Assembly (NCBI GenBank): GCA_025617745.1
Contig: CM046858.1
Coordinates: forward strand, 52,459,925-52,523,924
Length of the DNA stretch: 64,000 bases
Source: Heliocidaris erythrogramma
Taxonomy: Eukaryota > Echinodermata > Echinoidea > Camarodonta > Echinometridae
Direction: 5' to 3'
Shown: positions 1-11,073 of the stretch, in pieces
How the letters are laid out: the number at the start of each line of letters is the position of its first letter
How positions within the stretch are numbered: position 1 is the first letter of the stretch
The notes under the pieces: model-generated
The model's database searches: none
What the model was told of the DNA's origin: nothing
Seen by the model: the letters and a program-made list of their open reading frames with translations, nothing else
Program-made: the position numbers and the translations under genes

Positions 1-1124
1 TGGTTTCTCAATATTACTTCACCCGGTACGGAGACGATGACTTTACAAACGTCAAGAAATTACATGATATAACGAAACCAGAGTTTATAAATGAGGTAAT
101 AGTAATAAAAACAATAACACAAGTCTTCTAACTGATGTGGCAGAGAATCGGTGAACTATGAAACGTTACTGAAGTAATGCACGGTTATATTCTCCATATG
201 GCTACTACTTGCTCTTTACTGTTTAACTTTTTTTTTTCATTTGTACTTGTAACGTTAGTGCATACTAACATACTATTATTATCATTATTATTTCAACATT
301 TACTAGAAATGAAGTTCGAGCAGATTCGAATATCTCAATCATTAGTACTTCAACACTCACAAACAGAAGGCATTCTTAATCGCTACAATTTTAATGTTGC
401 ATTAATTCAATTTTGAATTGAATTCAGAATCTAAAAGAGTCTGGAATTCTGAATGTTTAAGCGACAATTTGAAGTGTTTATTAAACTAAGGGGAAAACCC
501 AGTAATTTTTAAGTCGGTATTACTTTCCATCAATGGCGCAAATCCATTTTGAAATTCGGAAGGGGGGGGGGGGGCACCACATGATTTAACTGTCCAAAAT
601 GTCTGAAATTTTCTGACAATCATTGTCTTTTATAAAGTTTGGAATTCCAAAGAATTTGTTTTTTCCTGTTCTTGTTTTCGTAGACTTTCAACGATTGCGT
701 GCTTCGTAAACGTCGAGCATGTTCTAGTGATAGTTATCTAAGTCAACAACTACGTTTCTTCTGTGGCTATCATCCGAGGTGTCGGTATGTGGACTATGCT
801 TGTTCGAACTATAGCTTTTTAAAATACGAAATATTTACATTTATTCAGACAAGCTTTTGTTTCATTTCGCCTGAACTATGAAAGATGGTTATGTCAGAAT
901 TTTCTCTCAAGACATTTGAAACTCAAGAAATTCAATACAAAAAACCCAAACACACACACACACACATTCACACACATGCACTTGTGGGAAACTCTATTCA
1001 TTTCTCCTATTGTATTTAGTACCCCGCAAGTACTTCTCCTATTGTATTTTGTACCCCACAAGCTTGACGGAATAAAGGCCATCATTGTGCTCTTTTGTTC
1101 TCTGTTCCCCACAAGACTATATAT
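1..1124. other. AT-rich sequence, no gene recognised
   Basis: No open frame here resembles a known protein. Visible items are a 13-base G run at 562-574 and a CA/CACACA tract at about 950-975. The stretch ends at the ATAT target duplication of the GTGACC element that follows. Confidence 0.6.
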
Positions 1125-1786
1125 GTGACCCGACGCCTCAAAACATACAATAACTCGCCAAAAGTATTTTTTTTTTTGTTTTATACATTTTCTGAAAGTA
1201 GAGATTCTCAGCTTTCCAATGGTATATCACTTGCCTAGTTTACTCAATGATAACACATTTAAATATCACATTTAGAATCGGTATGTAACCAGCAATCAAT
1301 AACTCCTATTCAGAGAAAATGGCCATTTAAGTTCGGAACAAAAGAGTGCTAAACCTTCGCTCTCTGTGTGCGCCCAAGTAAAACTGGGTATTCAAATGGC
1401 CATAGCAACCGGTATGAAGGGATTATCAGATTAGGCTGAATTTTGGCACGCTGCTCCAGGAGGACCTATTCATTACTCACTCCAAAAATCAATTTAATAC
1501 CTTTAGAGGTTAAGTAGTAATTTGGCATTGAATGAAAGTATTACTAAAGCTCTCCAAACATTCATTAGCTCGACAGGTGAAAAAAAGGAGTCATTTTAAA
1601 ATGCCCCCAAAACATATTTCTAAGTCGAATTACGACTCACAAACTTGAGACATGATAGAATGATAATGAAACTACCCATTTCTATCAAAAACAGAAATTT
1701 ACTCATCCAAGCAAATTTACTATTTTGGGCTGTTTGCTACGTTGTGGCCCATGCGACTTATTGTAGGTTTTGAGGCGGCGGGTCAC
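1125..1786. mobile_element. GTGACC-type TIR element, copy 1 (662 bp)
   Basis: The element has long terminal inverted repeats. It starts GTGACCCGACGCCTCAAAAC and ends with the complementary sequence reading GGCGGGTCAC. It is flanked on both sides by ATAT (1121-1124 and 1787-1790), a 4-bp target duplication. It carries no coding capacity. The same 0.6-kb body recurs at 11074-12918, 33563-39225 (interrupted) and 43330-43987, so it is a non-autonomous family. The 4-bp AWWT duplication could suit a Sola-like DNA transposon, but no transposase is present to confirm this. Confidence 0.85.
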
Positions 1787-1904
1787 ATATATTCTTCAGT
1801 GAAAGGGTACCCACGATTAACAAATAGACGAAATAATGAAGAAAAAATACTAGAAATAAAGAGAGATCAATGAGGTATCTAAGGCGAAACACATCAGGGA
1901 ACAC

Positions 1905-2324
1905 TTGCCCCGGTGGTGCTTTATTAAAAGGGGCGCAAAAATTCCCAGTTTAATTTTAAATGCTGATATTTTTACTCCTCACATAACATTACTAAAAGAG
2001 TTAAACTGGTCTTTTTCACAAAGAGTCGATTACCAATTCTGTTTATATATGTTTAAAGTAATAAATTGGCTTGCACCTGAAGATCTAAAAGAATTAATAT
2101 TTGTTAGAACCCCGCGGATAAAAACGAGATATACTTTAAACTCTCCTCTCTATGTACCCAAACCAAAATCCGAATACATGAAAAAGTCCTTTCAGTACCA
2201 TATACTATCGTTATGGAATAAACTTCCCATTAATCTTCAAAATACAACATCCCTTCAATTGTTTAAGATTAAATGTAAAATTCTATCAACGACTAATCAT
2301 TTTATTCCTAAACCTCTGATTTAG
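1905..2324 (+). pseudogene. 3' end of a CR1/L2/Jockey-type LINE reverse transcriptase ORF
   Basis: This 139-residue open frame carries the characteristic C-terminal tail of LINE ORF2 proteins. It has a leucine-rich block reading LLKELNWSFSQRVDYQFCLY, then INWLAPEDLKELI, then basic residues, then the LSLWNKLPINLQNTTSLQLF block, ending at a stop. In intact family members this region follows the reverse transcriptase domain. The catalytic part is absent, so the copy is 5'-truncated. It is squeezed between two GTGACC elements, and the second inserted only about 18 bases after the stop codon. The family assignment comes from the motif pattern, and the exact clade is uncertain. Confidence 0.7.
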
Positions 2325-2342
2325 GCTCCGTCTTTTATATTT

Positions 2343-2992
2343 GTGACCAGGCACCTTAAAACCACCAAAAAGTCGCACTGTGTGATTTTCAGTTAGAGCT
2401 CAATCAATGTGTTTTTGGTTGGCATGGTCAAATTTTAGTTTTGGGTATTTCCTGAAAGAGTATACTTTTTTCTAAGTAATCTAAAAATTTGGAGGCACCA
2501 AACAATCTAAAAGTGGTATTTTAGACAGTTTTTTATTAGACTTATGTGTGTCTTCTCTGGATTTTGTTGTATTACTTTTCTTCTTTACGACCCTGAATAC
2601 TTGTCTCATTTTGATCTCCCATAAATTTTAAATGGAGTAAGTTCTTGCATTGATACTTGTGCACTATGATGAACAGGATATGACTAATTAGTATGCCAAG
2701 TTTTAGGACAATCTGATAATCCCTTCATAGAAATTTTCATTGAGTTCTAATCCTCCTTTTGTCACCTTAGCACAACACCTTGCAAGTCAGAGTGCTTCAA
2801 TAGACTGCAAACTTTAAACCCTTATTTCTCAGAAGTAACATTATGAGGGACTGTGCATTCTTCTCTTTGTAGGAACCTCCAATGCTAATAAGTTATATCA
2901 TTTTAAAGCTGATAATCTGCTCTTTCAGAATCAGAACTTAACTAAAAATTCATATCTGGCGACTTTTTGGTGGTTTTGTGGTGCCTTGTCAC
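2343..2992. mobile_element. GTGACC-type TIR element, divergent subfamily (650 bp)
   Basis: It starts GTGACCAGGCACC and ends with GGTGCCTTGTCAC, flanked by ATTT on each side (2339-2342 and 2993-2996). The terminal 34 bases keep GTGACC at the tip and AAGTCGC 21 bases further in, exactly as in copy 1, while the intervening bases and the body differ. It contains no ORF. It lies immediately downstream of the LINE stop codon. Confidence 0.8.
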
Positions 2993-2996
2993 ATTT

Positions 2997-3150
2997 TATA
3001 CTTTAATTAATTTTAACTTCTCAAAACTTTGTCTCTTTCACCCTTTTTTGTATTGTTCATTTCCATATAATTTACTTTTGGTATAATGTACTTGTACTTT
3101 GTTTTGTATTCATTGATTCAATATTTTATATTTATATTTCTATGTAACGT
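2997..3150. other. AT-rich tail, possibly LINE 3' UTR
   Basis: This T-rich sequence directly follows the divergent GTGACC element. If that insertion is removed it would continue the LINE 3' region. It has no diagnostic motif. Confidence 0.3.
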
Positions 3151-3156
3151 GTATAT

Positions 3157-3995
3157 TTGGTCTAATACCCATTTGGTCTAAACCCACATCGTCTAATCAT
3201 CATTTCGTCCAATTACCATTTTTTCTAATCTCATTTTTTTCTAATTCTCAGTTCGTCTAATAACAAAGTTGCCAAATAGATCAAATGGCTATTAGAGGAA
3301 TTGACTATAGACCAAATGGTAATTAGACAAAATGACAGTTAGACCAAATGGTAATTCGACGAAATGATGATTAGAACAATTGGTTATTAGACCAACCAAT
3401 ATTAGAACGAATGATGTTAGACCAATTGGCTATTTGATCAACTGGTTGTAGACCAAGTGGCAATAAACTCTTTATATTTAATCAAAACAACATGCAGCGT
3501 GCGTCGTCTAGTGGTAGTGGGTAAATTGCCACTTGGTCTAATGCCCACTGGTCTAATAGCCAAATGGTCTAACATCATTCGGTCTAACAACACTTGGTCC
3601 ATCACCAACTCGTCTAATCAACATTTGGTCTAATAACTATTTGGTCTAATAATCACTTCGTCTAATGTTCACTTGGTCCAATATCTATTTCGGCTAAAAC
3701 CAGTTGGTCTAAACACCACTTGGTCTAATTATCAGTTCGTCTAATGTTCACTTGGTCCAATATCTATTTCGGCTAAAACCAGTTGGTCTAATAATCAACT
3801 GGTCTAATTATCATTTCGTCTAATAGCCATTTCGTCTAAACCCATTTGGTCTAACACCCACATCGTATAATCATCACTTCGTCTAATTACCATTACGTCT
3901 AATCATCGTTTGGTCTAATTCTCAGTTCGTCTAATAATCGTTTGGTCTAATGTTCACTTGGTCTAATATCCATTTGGTCTAATACTATACATACA
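3157..3995. repeat. GGTCTAAT minisatellite with an inverted middle block
   Basis: Units of about 16-19 bp built on TTTGGTCTAATNNCCA repeat in three blocks. The first is on the plus strand at about 3157-3265. The second, at about 3285-3465, reads as the complement (AGACCAAATGGTAATT). The third is plus again at about 3524-3995. About 60 bp of non-repeat DNA lies between the second and third blocks. A 54-bp sub-block (TCAGTTCGTCTAATGTTCAC...) is itself duplicated near 3650-3790. No coding frame is associated with it. Confidence 0.85.
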
Positions 3996-4019
3996 AGTAA
4001 TTAGCCTGTCATATAAACA

Positions 4020-4340
4020 TTGCATGGGCCGTGGAACCGGGGTGGGGAAGGGGGGGGGGGGGGGAGAGTTATAGGGCTAGAGCCCCTTTAGGCGCGTAAC
4101 CAGGGGGTGGTGGGGACAAAAAAAAAGTGAGAACGAAAAGCGTTTGGGGGGGGGGAAGAGAAAAAACCCTGAAAAGACGCTACGGCCGTTATCTTTCTCT
4201 CAGTTATCGTTCTCTCAAATTTGCTAAAACGTCAAAGTGTTCGCACTTTGCGCAGGAAGGGGGAAAACATGAAGGGCACCCATTTAATTACGTGTTGGAA
4301 AATGCGATACCCGCCGACTCCCAAAATACGGGTCTTCCTC
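4020..4340. other. G-rich spacer with (G)n runs
   Basis: The spacer holds G runs at about 4050-4064 and 4145-4155, and a phrase (GCATGGGCCGTGGAACCGG) that recurs in similar form near 15991-16010, so it may be the edge of a dispersed repeat. No gene was recognised. Confidence 0.4.
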
Positions 4341-4765
4341 CCCTGATAGCAGAAAGTGTTAAAAAATGACGTGATATTTACGTCGTGGTTTTCGTCTTTT
4401 TTACGTCCTGTAATTACGTCAATAAGACGACAACTTGCACCAACGCAAGACGTCAAGAGGACGTCTTATTTTGACGTCATCTCTACGTCTTCATTTCTCT
4501 TCCCTGATAGCAGACAGTGTTAAAAATGACGTGATATTTACGTCGCGGTTTTCGTCTTTTTTACGTCCTGTAATTACGTCAATAAGACGACAACTTGCAC
4601 CAACGCAAGACGTCAAGAGGACGTCTTATTTTGACGTCATCTCTACGTCTTGTACACTGTAAAAACTAAAGTGCGACTTTTAGGGGCATGTATAGTGACT
4701 GCACCTGAAATGCTGTTTATAGCACTTGTAGTGTGCTAATTTACCAGCAAAAAAAAAATGTGACC

Positions 4766-4827
4766 GTGGCGAGCCTCGAACCAGGTTCCGCTGATTGAGA
4801 GGCGCTGACGTTACCAATGGACTAACG
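4766..4827 (-). other. tRNA-like sequence (SINE-head type), left arm
   Basis: On the minus strand it reads an A-box-like TTAGTCCATTGGTA, a CTCAATC loop region and a B box GGTTCGAGGCT. The order fits a tRNA (Glu/Asp-like), but the acceptor 5' half does not pair with the 3' end, so it is a tRNA-derived relic and not a working tRNA gene. It pairs with the sequence at 4936-5000 in inverted orientation. Confidence 0.5.
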
Positions 4828-4935
4828 AATGCTTCTTGCAATCCAATTTAGTCATGGGAGTCAAGTAGATAACATGAACTATGTGGTGTCGTAAATTCAC
4901 TATGTTAGAATATGATCTGCTCTAAATCGTACAAT

Positions 4936-5000
4936 GTGAGTTAGTCTAGCGGTAATGCCAGCAATTCTCAATCAGCGGACCCTGGTTCGAAGCTCGCCCA
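4936..5000 (+). other. tRNA-like sequence (SINE-head type), right arm
   Basis: The A-box-like TTAGTCTAGCGGTA, TTCTCAATCAGCGG anticodon region (possible CTC anticodon) and B box GGTTCGAAGCT recall tRNA-Glu. Acceptor-stem pairing is poor. It is the mirror partner of 4766-4827 within the foldback element. Confidence 0.5.
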
Positions 5001-5303
5001 AATCATTTTTTTTAATGAATGTTTAGCAGTTTAAGGAGCCGGTCCAGCTCCCGTGAAAGTGCTGAAATAGCACGCTGTGTGCATTCAATAGCACTCTGAG
5101 TGCAGTCCCTGTGCATGCCCTCAAAAAGTGCTATATACAGGACTTCAGTTTTTACAGTGTACAGATGACGTCAAAATAAGACGTCCTCTTGACGTCTTGC
5201 GTTGGTGCAAGTTGTCGTCTTATTGACGTAATTACAGGACGTAAAAAAGACGAAAACCACGACGTAAATATCACGTAATTTTTACCACTTTCTGCTATCA
5301 GGG

Positions 5304-5860
5304 TTTTTTATGCTTGTCAGCTATGGAGGGAAACTGGACCCCCCCCCCCCCGAGAGAATTTGGAGGGCTGGCAAAAACAAAATTGTTGTCGACACCACCC
5401 CCTCCCCCTCCCCTTTGGGTGAAAAGTATGCATTATGCCCCCTTCTTTTATTGTGCCCCCTCCCCTTTTAGAACGAAAACCTTTTTTTTTGCTCGTAAAG
5501 GATTATTGAGGGAAAATCGACCCCATAACTCCTCGCCGCCCCCCCCCCCCCCCCACTGAGCAAATTTGGAGGGCTTGGAAAAAAAGTTGTCGCTCCCCCC
5601 CCCCCCCCCCCCCCCCCCACACTCCCTTGCTGGGAGGGCTTGTTTACATTAGGCTTGGCCCCTGCCCCCCCCCCCCCACCCCCCCCCCCCCCCCCCCCCC
5701 CTTGACTGACTGACTTTTGGAGAGCTGGCGAGACCCCAAAAATCCTTTTTTTTTTTTTGCTTGTCAGATAATTAGGCTATGGAGGGATACTGGACCCCCC
5801 CCCCCCCCCCCCCCCCCGAGAGAATTTTGGAGGGCTGGCAAAACAATTTTTTTAAAGCTA
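5304..5860. repeat. Poly-C field with degenerate repeated unit
   Basis: Six or more C runs of 10-25 bases are separated by copies of a degenerate phrase. GCTATGGAGGGA(A/T)ACTGGACCCC...GAGAGAATTTGGAGGGCTGGC occurs at about 5320-5375 and 5779-5840, and a worn version (TTGAGGG...GAGCAAATTTGGAGGGCTTGG) at about 5506-5580. Proline-rich frames here are translation artefacts of the C runs. Confidence 0.7.
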
Positions 5861-5892
5861 TAGGCAAGCTGTTGGGGCACTGGCCGAGGGCA

Positions 5893-6035
5893 CTGGCATT
5901 TTGTGGTTATTTTTACATTTGTGGTTGACATGTTGTGGCATTTGTGGTTATTTTGACATTTGCGGGTGCAATGTTTTTACATTTGTGGTTATTTTTACAT
6001 TTGTGGTTGATTTTTACATTTGTGGGCTCTACAGG
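5893..6035. repeat. Short minisatellite, ACATTTGTGGTTATTTTT unit
   Basis: About eight degenerate units of 15-20 bp carry ATTTGTGGTT. No coding role is seen. Confidence 0.7.
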
Positions 6036-6303
6036 GGCAATTTCACTATTTGCCCCGGGCGCAATTATCATTTGATACCACTAAAAAAGTTGAGGCTCTG
6101 AAATCAAATACTGGTAATGACACAAGATTTTTCTAGTTTTTTATATTTTATTTTTTATTTAGTGTTTAAAACGGGGAGTGAGTTGAACTAAACATAAAAA
6201 TATATAAATATACCTCTTTTTTTGTATGAAGGTTGTTGCAAGCTACGGAAAGAGTTCAATCATGAAAACTGTAAAATATTTTAAGAGACTTTGGATAATC
6301 TAA

Positions 6304-6605
6304 AGCCTGGCTCCCACGAGGTGTTAGATCAGTAGCGTAAATCACTCCAACTATTGTTAAATTCAGTGGAAATCACGCAGCAGTGAAAACCCGGCGCGTG
6401 CAATTGCCCTTGCAAGCATACGAAGTTCCTGCGTTCTCTTTGCATTCATTGCGTCTATATGCAAGCTGCGCTCTTTTTTGCGCTGGAGACTCTAGTTTAG
6501 AGCAGAGCAGAAACTGAAATTCCTTACGCAACATGAGCGCAGAACGAGCACAGAATTGTTGGAGTGATCGACGCTAGTGATCTAACGCCTCGTGTGAACC
6601 GGGTT
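6304..6605. mobile_element. MITE with about 50-bp TIRs and TAA duplication
   Basis: The left end reads AGCCTGGCTCCCACGAGG and then GTTAGATCA-TAGCGT-ATCACTCCAAC. The right end is its imperfect complement, ending GAACCGGGTT. TAA flanks both sides (6301-6303 and 6606-6608), as expected for PIF/Harbinger-type insertion. It is about 300 bp with no ORF. Confidence 0.65.
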
Positions 6606-6608
6606 TAA

Positions 6609-8119
6609 GAATCTGTCTTCAGAGTTTCGACCCTTCAATCTCTTAAGATTTGACCCCTTAAAATTATTTAGTCAAGACATTGACAAAAATGTCAGTCTAA
6701 TCATAGCGCCCCAGAGGCCCTGGAAAGGCAACCCCCGGTAAGATCGATTTCTTTAAAACTAGCCCATGCACCAAACTTTGTCAAACAGGAATTAGTGTGC
6801 CTGTACATTACAAAAGAGTATGATTAGGAAAGGTTTGTCAGACACCCCTAAAATGGGAGAAAGCAACGATTTCCCCTAAAAACCATGGTACAAAAGTTGT
6901 CAGCGTCTAGAAGTAAGGCTTCACTTCACATTGATTTAAAACGGACAAACAATGCCGATGGGAAGAGGGTGTCAGACCCCTTTTAAATCATCAGATTGTC
7001 CTTTGACCAAATGTAGACGCCTATATTCTGCGTGTACAGAAAAAAATGTAGCTTTCAATTAAATAACTCCTAAGTGCTAAAGTATATTAATTATCAACAT
7101 CACATTCACGTGGCAGAGAGTTTTCATTTTTGATTACTCACTATGGAAACAAACAGAGAACAATTGGGGTTCAGTTTATACCAATACTACTTATCAATTA
7201 AGTGGATAAACGAACAAATAAGGACAACCGCACAACAAACATTACCTTAGGAACTAAGTCCCAATTTGTTTCTTAAGATAAACATTAAAAAACGTCAAGA
7301 CAGAGTTTGCTTGGGGTTTGCCATAATGGCCATGACTAAGCTCAATTGAAGTTTATCCACTCTTTAATGTAGAATTTATCATGTTATTCGATGCCCTCCT
7401 AAAAATGAAACTGAACAATATGGTTCGTATCCATAAAGTACAGCAAAGGAAAAAATATTAGACCAAGAATGGTTACTGATAGTGTTATTTTTGTGGTAAA
7501 GATGGAAATAAAATATCATAAAAACCAGGTACCATTGCTGGAATTTGTTATTCATTCATTGAAATACAAAGACAAATCATTGTCATTAGTTTGATAGATA
7601 TTATAGTACATTTATTAAAGAAGCTTGGTGTAATATTTTTTTCCAGGGCTGTATATGACTAAAGTTAAAACTGGTCTAACTTTATTATTCCACTGATTAA
7701 TGGAAATGTAAAGCTTTCCATGTTGTAAAAATTAAATTATCACTGCAACAAAACGAATGTTTGATTTTTTGATTTTTTTATTATTTTTGTTTCATGTTAC
7801 GTGATTTTTTTTTCATTTAGTTACAGAAATTCGGTAAGTGAACGGGATGAGGAGTTTCAAGCTTAGCGCTCCATAAATCACTTGACTAAAATCTGCCAAC
7901 CCAAACCTGCACTAAATTTAGAGTGTATTTTTTAATGTATACAGGCCTAAAAGTGTGAATAATTATCTTGAAAGTTCATTTATGATATTTGTTAAAGCGG
8001 TTGGCGACACCGTGGCATAGAAGTGGTTAATGATCCCCCTCTCTTTCTCCCTTTATTCTGAATACCATGTAACACTCGCATTCTCACTTCCATATTGATA
8101 CGACTGTCTCATTTTGCGT
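6609..8119. other. No gene recognised
   Basis: The region is AT-rich with poly-T tracts. There is no ORF with protein-like composition, and no repeat was found except scattered homopolymers. Confidence 0.5.
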
Positions 8120-8556
8120 GTTGGCTCGTGCTCGCGGCGAAAGCAGAAATTCTGACGTCATTACGTGATTGGCCGATATGACGTCAAGCTCCATTGTGGC
8201 CAGGAGAGTCACGCTTTGAAACCATAGGAGTATTTTGTGCTACATATCATCCGAAATAATCAGTTACAGATTCCTAATACCGCAAATAAGTTAAAATTGA
8301 AATAAAAACAATATGAAGTAACAAATACGGAAGTAAATAAATAGAAATATTTGATGATATTAATTGCGTTCAGATTGCTTCATGACTTCAACCCTCTGTC
8401 TACAGGCTTGTAAAAAACGTGCTCTTCTTTGATAGGACAGGTGCGGTGGGGGGGTTGGAAGAAATGGGCGTAACCAGCCAATTATAACTGATGTACGATA
8501 ATGGCGGCATTCTATCCTGGCTGTGCTTGCTTCCTTATGGCCTAGTTCCGTGGCAA
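8120..8556 (+). promoter_or_regulatory. Promoter-like patch with two CRE sites
   Basis: A locally CpG-richer stretch holds two TGACGTCA cAMP-response-type palindromes (8153-8160 and 8179-8186) on either side of an inverted CCAAT box (ATTGG near 8168). About 370 bp downstream is an ATG in good context (8557). These are the features of a metazoan promoter, but no TATA box is evident and transcription is unproven. Confidence 0.35.
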
Positions 8557-8630
8557 ATGGCGCTGGAAGAGGAGGTTGTCAAATCCCCATCGACTATATT
8601 ACAGGGACGTGAAGACTTATTTTTGATTGG
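8557..8630 (+). CDS. Possible first coding exon, unknown gene
   Basis: From an ATG in AAATGG context the frame reads MALEEEVVKSPSTILQGRED and then LFLIG, and meets a potential splice donor (TTGG|GTACGG) at 8630/8631. The frame would stop four codons later if unspliced. No homologue was recognised and no downstream exon was found, so this rests on context (CRE/CCAAT patch upstream, acidic start, donor) and may be chance. Confidence 0.25.
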
Positions 8631-11073
8631 GTACGGTGGGTGAACTTTCAAATCGTATATGACATGAAGGGTCCAATGATGGATAAAGCATCAAAGATTA
8701 TTCGAGTGAATGTGCTCTTTGTTTTAAATGAAAATTGATTTGTTATCACTGTTTTTGCGAAATCCCATTGTCTACAACTTTGCACTGTTTGCAGCTGACG
8801 CTAGTGGGTGTTGGTCAATGAGACAAAACGTATCAATATGTTGATCAAGGCTGACAACACTTATTCACAGGGAATGAAGTCAGACGTTAACAAAGGCATG
8901 CATATTAGTAGTTACGTCCTATTCCCGCCAAAAGCACAGTTTGATTGGTAAAGTTTACACAGACAAAAATAAGGCCTATACCTTATGATAAATTAATGGT
9001 CTGCCGCTGTACATTGTTAATGGAAGAAACGTGAAGAGGACGGAAAGAGGAACATCAATAGCGCCATCTATAGTGAACTGTAGATACAAATTTACTCCCC
9101 CCCCCCCCCCTGTTAATTCCGATTGATTGCTGGCATACCTTGATATTACAGCGAATAATTACGAATAATCACGATCGACAGCTTTCTAACATAGGAGATG
9201 GGATACTAACATCTTACTATACTAATGATGACCATTAATAACACCATTTTCACCAAAAAAAAAAAAAAAAAAAAGTCGCTCGTGGGCTTTCCGAAGCCTA
9301 CGCCAAACCTACTAATAAAAGTGACTGGCGCAAATAATCTGAAGAGATTGAAGAGCGCCATCATATCAAGAACCAATCAACCAACCAATCAGCTTGTCAA
9401 CACGATGATTTGATCAAGCAAATTTGGAGAGTCATGTTGAAAATAGAAATTAATATCATCTCTGAATTTTACAATGGTGGAAATGGTGGACGGTATACAT
9501 GCTATACAGGGTTGGGTTCTTTTTCTTGGACCCCCATTTAGTTACTTGGGTCCGGAACTTTAATAATCCTAGGTGGTGAAAGGGGGAGGAGGGTGGGGTG
9601 GTGACCTGGAGTCCCATCTCGTACGCTTATTCATGCTTTATATGTTATACTATAAGAGACGTTGCATGAAGACAAAAATAAAATAAGCCATTTACACATG
9701 CCAAACCCTTCGGTGACACGTCCATTTCCATAGGGTTAATACAGGGACCACCCGGTTCCCGAAGGCAATGGGTTGCAAATTCATTATTATTTTATGAAGT
9801 TGCAGTAGTGTGCAACAAAATAGGATAGTCACCCATCCAATTTCGAAATTTAGATGGGATCCTTGCTGGCGTTCATACTTTTACCCCCTCCCCATCCATG
9901 AGATTAAAATTCTGTTTTTCCCATAGCATTGACCCTTTCTTTGCCCCCACCCCCTCCCACCCCCCCCCCCCCCCCCCCCCCTCCCCAGTTAGGCTTACGG
10001 GCACAACTTCGCCAGGAATCAAAATTACAGATTCTAAATTTCGCTTCGCTCGTTCACAAAAAAGTTGACCACTTTATTATCTTGGAAATATAATTTTGAT
10101 ATTAAGATGTTTAAAAAAATGACAAATAAATCACTCACCTCACTGCCTGAATATTGGTGATGTCAAAATTCTTCAGTTTCAGTTTCAGTTTCACTTTGTC
10201 TTCATGTTTCATATAAGATAAATGGAACATAAACAATGACTAGTGCATTGTACATTTGAAATACTTTCAAGAACGGCTCACCCGTCCACTGACTTCTCCC
10301 TCGTCCACTAGTCAGATCGAAAACGCGTCAAACATGACATTGCCGTCCTCTCTAAAACGTGAACCTCGCTTCAGCCATTGTTAGCTTTATGCTTCACCTA
10401 CTTTGTATGCAGTTAACACAAAGCAGTCCATTGTCGCTGGGAAGGTCTTATACGGCGTTCACGTTGACACATTCGAAATTAACTCCCTAATGTCTTAATC
10501 ACTAGGCCACTGAGACATTTCTCACAAAGTTAGGAGGGACAATAAAGTTTTACGCTCGAGGCTAAATGTGTAGAATGGAGCCAGTTTTCAGAGTCTCAAA
10601 GTTTATTAATTTCCACAATTGTGTCTTTTTTTTTTTTTACACCAATACATAACAATATTAACACCAATACATAACAATTAGAAACATAGACATACATGTA
10701 GCTATAACAGATCATAATGCAATACACGTGGGTAAGATTTACAGTTAATAATGCAATTTGCATGTTGTAAACATGGTACAGGGAATCATAAGAGGGGGAT
10801 CATTAAGAAAGCATGGCTTTTGTATTGTTTTTGTATTTCAATATGCAACTTTGTATCTGATCGAAGACTGCATTTCGATTTACCTTACAGTTCGTTATCA
10901 CTTCACTCTTACCACACTAAGCTAGGTTTTGATGTATACACTTAAGTTAGACTTCAAACAATACAATTCGATAATATTTCGTAATATTTCGTAATATCTG
11001 TGAAATCTTAAAAGGCATCTTTGATGCAAATACCGTTAGGATACGTACAGATGGGATTTTAACAATTATATTT
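8631..11073. other. No gene recognised; homopolymers and microsatellites
   Basis: Contents are C runs near 9098-9110 and 9960-9980, a 20-base A run near 9256-9275, and a CAGTTT triplication near 10172-10190 that resembles a LINE 3' tail. The short ORFs at 9225 and 10751 have no protein-like features. Confidence 0.5.

Larger units (their letters stand above)
4341..5303. mobile_element. Foldback/TIR element with GACGT-rich arms
   Basis: The ends are inverted repeats: CCCTGATAGCAGAAAGTG at 4341 and its complement ending at 5303. The arms continue inward for about 150 bp as GACGT-rich sequence (TGACGTGATATTTACGTC and so on). The left arm is tandemly duplicated (4341-4501 and 4502-4651); the right arm is single. 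Inside sits a second inverted pair beginning TACACTGTAAAAACT (about 4652 and 5160), and inside that two tRNA-like sequences in opposite orientation. No transposase is encoded. It may be one composite foldback or one MITE inserted in another. Confidence 0.75.

Noticed and set aside
4936..5000. Functional tRNA-Glu gene
   Set aside because: A and B boxes are present but the acceptor and anticodon stems do not pair properly and it lies in a foldback element.
5314..5559. 81-residue proline-rich ORF
   Set aside because: Product of C runs; the three frames look alike.
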